This document shows, in pieces, positions 10,601-20,000 of a stretch of 64,000 nt of DNA. This DNA comes from Hirsutella rhossiliensis (Eukaryota; Ascomycota; Sordariomycetes; Hypocreales; Ophiocordycipitaceae): positions 2,914,001-2,978,000 of the forward strand of contig NW_025408669.1 in the NCBI RefSeq assembly GCF_020360975.1. Direction: 5' to 3'. Positions within the stretch are counted from its first letter, which is position 1, and every line of letters starts with the position of its first letter. A program made the translations under genes and the position numbers. The notes under the pieces were generated by a model that did no database searches, was not told the DNA's origin, and was given only the letters and a program-made list of their open reading frames with translations.

Positions 10601-12720
10601 AAGTGGTAAGCGGCGATGTGGGCGTTGTCTCGCAGCAGTTGCCGGGACAGAGCAATCCGCGCCGCCTCGGGAGCTGCTTGCCACTCGTCGAATCGAGGCA
10701 TATGACGGTATAGGGATTCCCAGTGGTAATCAGCTGCACTTACAGTAGCGAAGAGGCCGGGCCTGCCTAGATTATAGGCATATGCTTCCAACTCCTTCCT
10801 TTGCTTATACCAATACGGTCGGGTTCCCCTGATTACCGCTGCTTGGCGCGTGATCGACTGGATCAGGGCCTGAGCCTCCGGCTCGTCAGGCTCAGCCATC
10901 GCCTCCTCTAGGTCAGCGCGTGTAAGGGGTTGGCGGCGGCTGTCGCGTTGCCTGACAAAGTAGTCACTTCGCTTTCGGACCTGCGCGCGTAACAGCGTGT
11001 TGAGGGCGACGAAAGGCCACGTCTTATGGCGGGCAAAACGTCCATCACGCCATCTCATCGCATGGCCAAGGTAGTCCTGGTACGTGATGCTCCGTAGGCG
11101 AGGCTCCACGAAGTCGGCCTTGCCGTCAGGGTAGAGGGTGGGGAACGCGAGCGTTAACAGCGGCTGGGAACGGTTGAACTCGTTGATGGGGGTCCTGCGA
11201 ATGGAAGGCAATGGCATCTGGTGGTGAGCCTGCGCGCTACGCGGCATGTACTCCAGATCAGCCATACGCTCAGGGTCAGGGGTACCGTTGAGAAATCTAG
11301 ACTGCAAGGCGTTCAATTCGGTATCGGTAACCTGCAAATTCGGGATCGCTGATGCGTCGGCATCGCTAGGATCCTCATCCATAGCCTCCTCAACGGGGCC
11401 TTGGGGGACCTCGCCGTCAGGTATGTCAGCCACTTGGCTTGCAATGGAACCCACTATACTTCCATCAAGAGGAAGCCGGTGCAGGCGATCCTGGCTCACG
11501 ACAATATCGCGATAGCCCGGTGGTGGCACTGCAGGTAATGCAGCCAGGTCAATAGGCATGAACGGCGTACCCGGAAATCGCGAGCAAACTGTTGCTGGAA
11601 GTGAGGGTCGCCTTCCATATTAGGAGGCCGTAGGAGCACGATATCTAGCTCCTGCGGTAGCACTGGGAGCTCTTCAAATAGCCTACCAACGTTGCGAAGA
11701 AAGTGGACAACGTGGCCTCGATATTTGTATTGAGCGCCGCGCACTTGTAGGACCTTGACGTGTACGTGAACCCTAGCAATGAGCATCTCCTCGACCATCG
11801 TTAGATCAGGTAGATTGCCGGGACTTCCCGAAGTCAAGGTTATTCGCGGCGCTAAAGAAGTAGGGCTCGTTAGGGGCTTTCTTCCTGTCTCGACCGATGC
11901 AGCGGCTGCATATTTTTAAGCGGTTTGGCTTCATATCAAACCAACGCTCCTGGCAGCGAGTGCAACTGTGCATCTTGTCGTCATTCAGGGCGGTATAGAA
12001 CTCCCGCACAAGGGCCTGATCTTCCTCATTGAGGGCAGGCAAGTTAAGGTCACCTGTAAAAGGCGGATCAATACTCTGATCAAACAGTCGCACTTGAGGC
12101 TGTGTGCCTTGACGAGTATACCGGCCGCGGTGATGACCCTGTGGCAATAATGAAGGAGTGGTAGGAAGCGATTCCTGTGGTATAGGAGTGCCTTGCACAA
12201 CAGGAGCTGTAGAAGCACTGTCTTGAATCGGCGTGCCCAGAACTACTGTTGGCAGGCCAGGGGTAGGGGGGATAGGGGAAAGTCCCTCGACAATGCTTGG
12301 GGTAGAAGGCCTCAGCGGAGGTCTAAGCATTCTCGAGGGCGCGGGCACCAGGCAACGGAGTAAATCAGGCGTCGTAGGCCGTAAGCCGTTCGCAGACGCA
12401 GGTATTGGTGCAGTCCGCCTTGGAGGCGTCAGGTTAGCTACTGCGTCGGTCCTCTTCGTGGCTCTGCGTGGCGATGGCCTCGAGGCGATATTCCGCATGG
12501 CGGCAAGGACGGCTCGGGATTCGGTTAACCGCTCCTTCGGCGTGCCCTACAGTTGGCACACTCTCTTGTAAACTTTGTAGGGTCCTTGACGCTTCGAAAC
12601 TCGACTTCGGGCAGGTCTTGCTTGCAAGTACGACAGTTGCGGACTGCCGGGGGTGTATCGTTCTCCATCTGACCGTATATATATCCACCTCTTATCCACT
12701 TTGACTGCTAGATATCGCTC
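7350..12720 (-). mobile_element. Helitron family 1, minus strand, decayed
   Basis: The limits are approximate and set around its Rep-helicase gene; neither a 5' TC nor a 3' CTRR end could be proven. It is a different family from the plus-strand copies that follow: shorter gene (about 5 kb against 7 kb), no second divergent gene, and a different N-terminal zinc finger. It faces the opposite way to copies A and B. Confidence 0.6.
7631..12668 (-). pseudogene. Helitron Rep-helicase, family 1, several frameshifts
   Basis: Rolling-circle transposase (HUH Rep fused to Pif1-type helicase), read leftward. The start is placed at 12668 because the frame there gives a four-Cys finger, CRTCKQDLPEVEFRS with ECANCRARR. 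A one-base shift near 12550 then leads into MRNIASRPSPRRATKRTD. Next come a CTRCQERWFD/CSRCIGRD finger (about 11960-11895), a DUF6570-like segment (VEEMLIARVHVHVKVLQVRG, about 11790), a Helitron N domain with GSSHHHGLYWL as the HUH site (about 10500) and YAAKYCSKSEKK as the Rep tyrosine motif (about 10030). The helicase shows GGGGTGKSF, LVIDEKSMLG and GDFFQLPPV (9020-8640). The last part (TVHKCQSLT, VAVSRVTSLQG) ends at 7631. At least five frame changes make it non-functional. Confidence 0.85.
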
Positions 12721-13184
12721 GGGCAGGAGGCTTTGCGAGGGCTTGGTGATGCTAGCAGAGCTGTCTGACGGTTGAGAGGTCCGAGACCGTGGTGGAGCTC
12801 GATAGGGAGTGTCTTTGAGGTAGTCGGCTCAGATCTGAATGATCTGGGAGGAAACTGCACTACCTGCCCGGGTAGGCCGGCTGCGGATGTGATTTGCGAA
12901 CCTAGACACCGTTAGCAACTCGATGGGTTCGACAGATTCGACGGGAAAGGGAAGTAGAAGCGTGCGTATAAACCAACAAATTGATTGCGTTGAAGAAAAG
13001 AACAACTGAAAGCTGTCGGCGAGCTCTCGAGAGCTCGCTAGTTACCTAGTCAACGCTCAGGGGTTTGTGGTGGGCCTTCATTTGGTGGCGTTATCAGCCG
13101 ACCAATTCGTTCACGAGTTGAGGACAGGGGAGGCCAAGTAGCCAATCAGAACAGGGTTTATGCTCTTCTTTTTGACTGAATAAA
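12721..13184. other. non-coding spacer before the Helitron2 array
   Basis: No gene seen. The left part may be the 5' end of Helitron family 1. The right part (from about 13130, AGGCCAAGTAGCCAATCAG) weakly resembles sequence just before the 3' end of Helitron copy C near 62010, so it may be the worn 3' end of a further plus-strand Helitron2 copy. A GCGAGCTCTCGAGAGCTCGC palindrome lies near 13019-13038. Confidence 0.4.
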
Positions 13185-13270
13185 CGCCCTTCGGGCTGAA
13201 TTAGTAGGACGCAATACGGGTGGAAGGCTCGCCAGCCGCGGCTCGCGCAAAGACGCCTTTCGGAACGAAA
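13185..13270 (+). repeat. diverged Helitron2 end junction in front of copy A
   Basis: Reads CGCCCTTCGGGCTGAA at 13185-13200 and GCGCAAAGACGCCTTTCGGAACGAAA at 13245-13270 (given here as two key blocks). The same order occurs at the C/D junction (CGCCCTTCGGGCTGAA near 62110, then GCGCAAAGAGCCTTGAGGAACG near 62150). It therefore looks like an older version of the same tandem junction, implying a lost copy upstream of A. Confidence 0.55.
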
Positions 13271-13396
13271 TTGGCGACAGGAGAAAGTTGGCGACAGGAG
13301 AGAGTTGGCGATAGGAGATAGGAGACAGGAGAAGTGAAAGGGAGACAGGAGAAGTGAAAGGGAGACAGGAGAAGTGAAAGGAAGACAGGAAGACGA
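13271..13396. repeat. minisatellite, GACAGGAGAA units
   Basis: Tandem units built on GGCGACAGGAGARAGTT (two copies) and then AGACAGGAGAAGTGAAAGGG (three near-identical 20-bp copies), ending in worn units. It lies right after the junction block, at the 5' edge of Helitron copy A. Confidence 0.75.
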
Positions 13397-13773
13397 GTGA
13401 GGTCGAGAAACGAGATAGGGTGAGAGACGTAGAGCATTATCGTGAGTGAAACCGAGACAGAGCGGAGGGGAGGCAGGCTAGGCCGCTGGAGGGAGATTTT
13501 TCTTTGCAAAGGTGCAAAGGGCGTAGAGAGACGGCAGGGTTGAAGAGATATGTGGGTGGGTAATGCATGTCTGGGCGAGTGGAAGGCTCAGAGGATTTAC
13601 AGGTGCTATAAGTCGTAGATATAATCAAAATAAGGAGTATATTGGGGAAGTTTTGACTCGATTGTCTTTGTGAAAAGGAGAACAAGAGAAGAGACTGTGT
13701 TATTCGAGCCTTTGGCACTTGAGTTTGAGGATAATGAAACATGTTGTCATGTTGTATTGTTTCGTTTGTTGCT

Positions 13774-15198
13774 TTATAGAAAATTCTTGGGCGGACGTCG
13801 GGCGCGGAGCGGTCGGGAAGAGATGGACGCGGGAGGTCTGATAGAGCCAGAGGCGGATGTGCCTGGGTGATTGAATGGTTCGGTGTCCGTCTCTGACTCT
13901 GCGGGGTCTTCCGGGGACAGAAAGGAGGAAGTGTCGGATTTGGCGGAGTCTTGACCATCACAGGCGGTGATTATGGTGGAAGTTTCGGGAGAAAGTCGCG
14001 GTCTCTTGGTTGGGGTTTGGTAGGGATCGGGCAATGACCGACTTGATGTCAGTATAAGGGGATTGACTGGGCTAGATGCAGGCGGCGTGGGGGAGGCGGG
14101 GGTTTGGGCGGCCTTGCGCTTTTTGGTAGATGTAAACCTTGCCAACGCATCGCTATAGTCCGAGGGATTGCCGACCCTGCCCTTGGGTGTCGTCGGTAGT
14201 AGTTGTGTCGCAGAAGCCTGGTTGGACATGGCCCTGTCGAGGAAAGTCCACGTATCGGGGACGACGATGAAGATATAGTCTTGGTCGAAAGCCGGGGCAT
14301 GTTTCATGATCTGGTGATCCAGTAAGCCGGTGATTTTGCCCGTACAAGTGAAGAGAGCGTTCGGCTGGAATTGGCTGTCGTGCCTCTCGGTCATCTTCTT
14401 GCATAGAGAGGTCCAAGGATTGGCGTGAACGGGGAAGATGACGAAAACTTGGAAGGGGTGAAAGCCCTTGAAGGGTGTTTTGCCGGGAATCCCAGGACAA
14501 ATATAGGTGGAGAGTTGGACAAAGCCGCAGCACCTCAGCTGGCTGTCGTCAAGGGCCGCAGCCGAGTTTCCATGCAGGAGGTCGCGGCCGGAGCCGATGA
14601 CAGGTCCCGTGAAGGAGACAATCGGTTGTATCGTTGGGAAAGCACCCACCGAGTTGAGGGTGCGAGTGACGACTCTGCGGATATCGTCAGGGAGGGTAGT
14701 GGCGACAGAGAGGTTTGGAGAATAGACTTACGGTTGGTAGCTGTGATCGCGGACTATAAGCGCGGGGACGGTGTATTCTGTGATGTTATCATCGTCCGAC
14801 TCCAAGCCATCACGTCGCTCGATTTCCCACGTCAGGGCAAAGGGATGAACACGGCCGACCATAAAGAACCATTGCTCAGTCCATTCGGAGGGGATTATCT
14901 GTTGGTTGTATATGGAAATATTAAGGCTGAAGAAGATGCAGGTCGATGGACTGTCAGTATCTGACCGGATTGCTGCGTACTCTGGAGTCGACAGCCATAA
15001 GGGCGTCGGAAGGAAGACTCTCGCTAGGGTTTCTGCGTTGAGCCCTTTGATACGATGCTCATTCTGGTAGGCGAACCTAGACGGACAGCCGGGCTGGACA
15101 AAGGCCATCATAGACATGTCGGCGCCAGCATTTTTCTGGCTGTCAAGAGGTTGCCGCGGGGAGGACGAGCTATCGATGTCGAGCTGGGAGGCCGACAT
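13774..15198 (-). CDS. Helitron-linked divergent accessory protein, OB-fold-like, copy A (intact)
   Basis: Not recognised by family. Exon 1 is 15198-14732. A 57-bp intron (14731-14675, GTAAGTCT...CCGCAG, with a CTGAC branch) splits a Pro codon, and exon 2 is 14674-13774. The product is 455 aa. Residues 20-155 are conserved in copies B, C and D (VQPGCPSRFAYQNEHRIKG, WTEQWFFMVGRVHPFALTWE, TVPALIVRD). Residues about 165-275 alternate as strands: PIVSFTGPVIG, CCGFVQLSTYI, FQVFVIFPVHANPW, then the helix SLCKKMTER, then FTCTGKITGLLD and YIFIVVPDTWTFLD. This strand-strand-strand-helix-strand-strand order with a conserved GK(I/V) is what an OB-fold shows. The last 170 residues are Ser/Pro-rich with TKKRKAAQ and PTKRPRLSP (NLS-like) and a basic end. 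A role in binding single-stranded DNA during rolling-circle transposition is inference. Confidence 0.7.
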
Positions 15199-16021
15199 CG
15201 TGAGAACATGGCAGATGTGGTCACCGTAGAAGTGTAAAGGAGGGGTTACGCAGAGTAGAGGTAGGCATCCTATAAAGCGGGCTTTCTTGCTGGTCGAAAG
15301 AGGGTTCGCGGCTAGGGTCGGGGAGACTTAAGAGTCAGTGAATGTTACGCAGGTGATAGGTCAGAGGCGGGGGTTTGCGGGAATGAGCTGGCAAGGTGTC
15401 CCGAACAGTCTCGGCCATCCGTTTCTGTGGTCGTGAGTAAAGAAGGCAGCCGGGGGTTGGAAGTTGAGTAGGGGTGACGGTTATGTTGGGAGAAATCGGC
15501 GGTCGGCGAACGGTAAGGTTAGGGTGGGCAGTCTGCGGAAAAAGAAAGTCCAGTAGTACCCTTGGGTGTCATCGTTTCCATGGAGTAGATAGCAAAGGCG
15601 GGCAATAACGAATGAGAGCGAAAGAAAGAAAGAGGTTATGGTAGTATTGCAGGGTTCCCTTTTTTGGCGGTCGTCGGTAGTTGGATGGGCATTGCGTGCG
15701 GCTGAGCGAGGCGGGTGTGTGTATGTATGTGTATTTCACCCGGAGGATTTCTCCTATAGGGCCTAGACGTAAAAGCTACTGACATTTCAATACATTAATG
15801 CGTAACACCTTAAGCCCCACGGGTCAGCATACGCTACACCAACCTCGCCGCTACTCTCTCCGTGACAGGCCTGCTTGAAGGCCAATTTCTCCAAGTGTTC
15901 AGCGTCCTACCTTCAGCAGCTGAAGCGCGGTCTGTCGAAATCCGAAGTCGAATACCTGTGTGTTAGTATTGTTGAAGGTTAGTGCCATAATCGATCCTAA
16001 GTGGATTCTCACTTCCGCTGC
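15199..16021. other. intergenic region of copy A, no gene
   Basis: Upstream of the divergent accessory gene. No coding sequence supported. It contains a GT-rich run near 15715-15740 and, from about 15750, sequence that probably belongs to the inserted LINE fragment or its flank. Confidence 0.4.
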
Positions 16022-16420
16022 TTAGTCCGAAGGGCCAGACGCTGCCTGCGTCTCATCCCCAGGGTTCCGCGCCCGACAGTTCCGGCTGTACGATTCGTGT
16101 GGTCCACCGCAGGGCACGCACTTTGGCACTGTCTCCTTGCATTCTCTGTGGTGATGTTCTGCTTTCGCGCATCTGCCACATCTTTGCGGCTTCTTGCATG
16201 AAAACGCCTTGTGTCCCATCTCTTGACAGTTGAAGCACTGAATCGGTCCTACGCGGCGTAGCGAGGCGGGTGCCGACCGTGTCGAGTCTACTATTGAGAC
16301 ACGGTGAAGGGGGGGATATGTGGGGTCGATCTGAGGAGGATGCGAGTTGGTCACGAGAAGTCTCCAAGAGTTTTTGCAAGTCGAGACTCCGGTGCCCAGC
16401 GACTACAAGAGGAGACGCAG
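16022..16420 (-). pseudogene. LINE (Tad-like) ORF1 zinc-knuckle fragment
   Basis: Encodes three consecutive CCHC knuckles: CFNCQEMGHKAFSC, CGRCAKAEHHHREC and CVPCGGPHESYSRNC, ending in GPSD and a stop at 16022. This arrangement is typical of the nucleic-acid-binding C-terminus of ORF1 in fungal Tad/I-type non-LTR retrotransposons. The upstream part of ORF1 and any reverse transcriptase are absent. It follows directly on a piece of the Helitron accessory gene on the same strand, so it was either inserted there or picked up by the Helitron. Confidence 0.6.
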
Positions 16421-16615
16421 GGAGATTCTGGTTTATCGTTTTAGCATTAAGGCCGTTGATGCGACATTGGTGCTGGCGAGGGAGCAAACCTAGACGGGAA
16501 ATCCGGCTGCACGAGGGACATCATGGACACGTTATCGCCGGCAGCCTTTTGGCTGTTGCTCGACGAGGCGGATTGGCAGATACCGATGGAGAAACTGATG
16601 CGCAAGGTGGGTAGG
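16421..16615 (-). pseudogene. second, truncated accessory-gene N-terminus in copy A
   Basis: The minus strand reads SSSNSQKAAGDNVSMMSLVQ, PDFPSRFAP and, in the next frame, INGLNAKTI. These align with the start of the intact accessory gene (QKNAGADMSMMAFVQ, PSRFAYQNEH, IKGLNAETL). The frame changes near 16450, and after the INGLNAKTI block the sequence runs into the LINE fragment. It lies 400 bp from the start of the Rep-helicase gene, closer to the normal position of the accessory gene in copies B and C. It may therefore be copy A's original partner, with the intact one supplied by another copy. Confidence 0.5.
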
Positions 16616-17018
16616 ATGGTGTTGGAAGGGCTGGGGAGTATTGTTTGAATTGTGCGGCAGGCGGTTGGCGCGGCCACCCCCATGCGCCGGAGGTTGGCAG
16701 TAGCCAGGGATTCGCTGGAGTGCGCAAAAGAGAGCACGGCGAGGGAGGGGCCGCTTTTGACAAAGTTGGGGTAGCAGGTCGCATGTGGAGACGAGCCGAG
16801 GGTCGGGACGGTGGACGCACATAGGGAGGGTAATGGGGGGATTATAAAGGGGTAGTATTGCATCGCCTCGGTACCATAGGAAGCATTATAAGGGAAGAAA
16901 CGCCACGGCCATGAGAGAGTAGTGATCGTTAGGAAGCTTCCCATTCGGAAGAAGTAGTGTCGTCAACAAGCGAGATTATCCAAGTGGAAGTGCTCCGGAG
17001 CCAAAGCTTCATGGCCTG

Positions 17019-20000
17019 TTGCCAATCTACGCTAGTCGACGTCGAGGAGGCAGCAGCATGGCGGACAGTCCTGCAGGGAAGCTAAGCGAGGCCGTTACTC
17101 ACCCTGGAGCCTGTTCGTTGTCGGTCGAGGATGGAGAAGAGGGTGGGAAAGTGAGCCGGTCGGGTTCGGGGCTCGGAGATGGTGCGACAGGGGCCGGCGT
17201 GGATGCGGTGGCAGCTTCTGAAAGGGGGCACAGAGCACGGAGGGAGAGACTGGGACGGTTGCCAAGATACGAATCACGGTGGAATGCGGCATCAACGTTC
17301 CGGCCGATTCAGCCTATGACACCTGCGGTTGACGACACCGCATGGAGACAGTATGCGGAAGCAATTGCGAGGTCGTTGCCGAGAAGACCGCCACGAGGCG
17401 GTTTGCGGTCAAACAGAGGACGGAAGTTCCATAATACGGTTAGCAGCGAACGTTCCTCGCAACATCGGCCACTGGGTCCGCTTCCGAGGCTCCTGTTGCC
17501 TAGGGAACGTGGAGGTATGGGGGGAGCGGACCCTGATCGTCCGCGCCTTCATCGGCCCTTTTTGCCTCAGAAGGGAGGTCCAGAAGATGAGGAGCAGCGT
17601 GTTACGGCGGCGGCTGGCGATGTCTCGAGTGTTCATTCGAAAAAGGTACCGAAGCTTCGATCTATCCAGCCCAAGGAACCGGTATTCGACAGCTTAAGAG
17701 AAAACGAGCAATTAGCAGCAGCGATTGCGTCTGGTTTGCCCAAGCGCCGCCGGGGACGGAGTTGGCGGGTAAAAGGAGTACCGAGCCGCAGGGGCGTCTC
17801 CAACGCAGCAGGTACGGCGCAACATCCGGGGTCGCCGTCTCCTGTGGGGAATAGTGGTGCAGACGCGGGTGTGGACGATGACGCGGCAGAGCCAGCGGAC
17901 GCTTCGCCGAGCGGACGGAGGCTGCAACAAAGGGAGGTGGGCGGCTCATCGCGGGCGGAGGTTGCGGAGCCCGTGCTGTTTGACCGGCAGCGTTTGCCCC
18001 AGCAGGGTCGAAGAGAGTACCGGAAGGGGCAGAGACTCATTGAATTACGGCTTCGCCACGAGCCGGAGGGCGTGTCGGGGGGGGATGCGCCCGTTGTCGG
18101 ACAGTCGTCGCCAAAGCTGGCGGATCCGACGGCCTGTGAAGAAGCGAATCAGCCGACCAGAGAGGAAATCACGGATCCGGGGCAACCCCGGAGGCGGCAG
18201 AAGAGAGGCCGTCTTCCTAGCAGGGACGGGCGCCCGAGAAAAGAGGTTCGAAGTGGAGTCGGAAGGGGGAGGAGACGGGAGCTGCAGGCGGAAGAGCTGG
18301 CGACTGTGCTGCGCGTTTTGGAGGAAGACTTTGCCATGAAGGAGAGCTTGTCCAACAGTCAGATGTGGTGCAAGCCAATACCGCGCGAGAGGGAGGTGTC
18401 GACGGTGCGAGATTTTTATCAGGCGTTCCACGATGCGAGCACGCTGCCGATACGGACCTGCATGCTGTGCTACCGCAAGTGTACGAGAAAAGACTTGAGG
18501 GAGATTACATGGGGTCAATGGGTGTCAAGCTGCGTCCCAAAGGGCGGTCGCTCCCCATTTTCATGCCGGAGCTGCTTTCGCGAGGGCGAGTCCGTGTCGG
18601 CGTGTGCCGAGTGTGGCCGATGCCTGGCGCGCGGGAGCCTGTCGCCGGCGGCCCATCTTCACAGTCGCCTTGGCTGTGAGCACATGTTCCCCGATGAGCT
18701 TAAGGGACTCACGCCGGTCGAAGAGAAGCTCATCTCGCTGAACTCGTGTTACGGGGTTGTCACGAGGTATAGCATCCCGGGCGGGCAGAGGCAGGCCGTG
18801 AGGTATCCGAGGCATGTCAAGGGCCACATCACGGTGTTTCCGAACAACGTGCAGGAGCTGGCAACTAAAGTGCTCCCGCACCCTCTTCTGCAAGCACTGG
18901 ACGAGATCCATGTTTCGTGGCAGGGCGCGGAGAAGCCGGCACCGAGCGACCTGTCGAGTCTGTTGTCGGTGAGGCGGCGGGTCGTGGGGAGGGCGCTTGT
19001 TTGGCTGAAGAGGAACAACCCCCACTACGCCGAGATCGAGATCGACGCGGCGGAAATGGAGAGCTGGGGTGACCCGATTCACGGGGTGCCGGCGTTGGTG
19101 TACGATCGCATGGAGCGGAACGAGCCGTCTGCATGGGAGAAGACGCGAACGGCACACGTTGTGCCGCCCACGGAGCGCGCCATGGACGACGAGGGGTCGG
19201 TAGAGATCGACCAACTCTTCGCGCTGCTCAACCAAAGGCAAGAGACAGACGGCGAGGCTGAAGGGCAGGGGCCTAACGAAGAAGGTGCGGATCGCGTTGG
19301 AATTGGCGCTGGCCCTGATCAGAACGTTCCAGCGATCAACGAGGTGACGTCCTCTGCCATGTTTGCACTGGACGGACCGCCAGGCGTGGTAGATGTCGAG
19401 AAGCTGCGGTTTGCCTGCGACGCCATTGGTGAGGGTGCCGACGAGAGCCGTGCAGGCCCGAGAACGTGGGTCGGATGCTCGGCGGCGGGGGCTCGGGGGC
19501 GTGGCAACGATGGCTGTGAGCCATACATCCGAGTCTCGCGGGGGGACGAATTCGCCGATTCCTTCGAGACGTTCTTCTTCGCCCGAACGTTCCCGACCCT
19601 GTTCCCATTTGGCGTTGGGGGACCAAGGCTGCTTGAAGAGACCATGGTCGAGGTCGGGAAGGCCACCGCCGACTTGCGAGGTAGGGCTGTCGAGGCAGAG
19701 GCGGCTGCGCGAGACTCCGTATCCTCTCGAAGCTTGAACCTTCGGGTGTGGGCCGACATAGTGCTCCGGCGCCATGGTGGCCGATTCGCGTTGCACCACA
19801 TCTTTGCATTTCTTGTCTTCAACATGGGGGTGCGATCGCGGAACCGCCGCGTTAGCATGCTGAGTGTGACGAGGAGGAACTTCCGCATGGTAGAACGCAT
19901 TGTTCGCTCGATGACCGCAGAGAGGTTAGCCGCGGCGAGGGTCGAGTTGGAGAGCTCGGGCAAGACGACCGACGATGGCGTGAAGGAGCTTCTCAGGAGC

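Noticed and set aside
13271..13396. CRISPR-like array
   Set aside because: The repeats are directly adjacent with no spacers; a eukaryotic minisatellite.
18561..19799. 412-aa open frame on the minus strand inside the copy A Rep-helicase gene
   Set aside because: Mirror of a GC-rich coding frame; the plus strand carries all conserved motifs. The same applies to the long minus frames at 26991-28019, 33590-34759 and 54211-55137.
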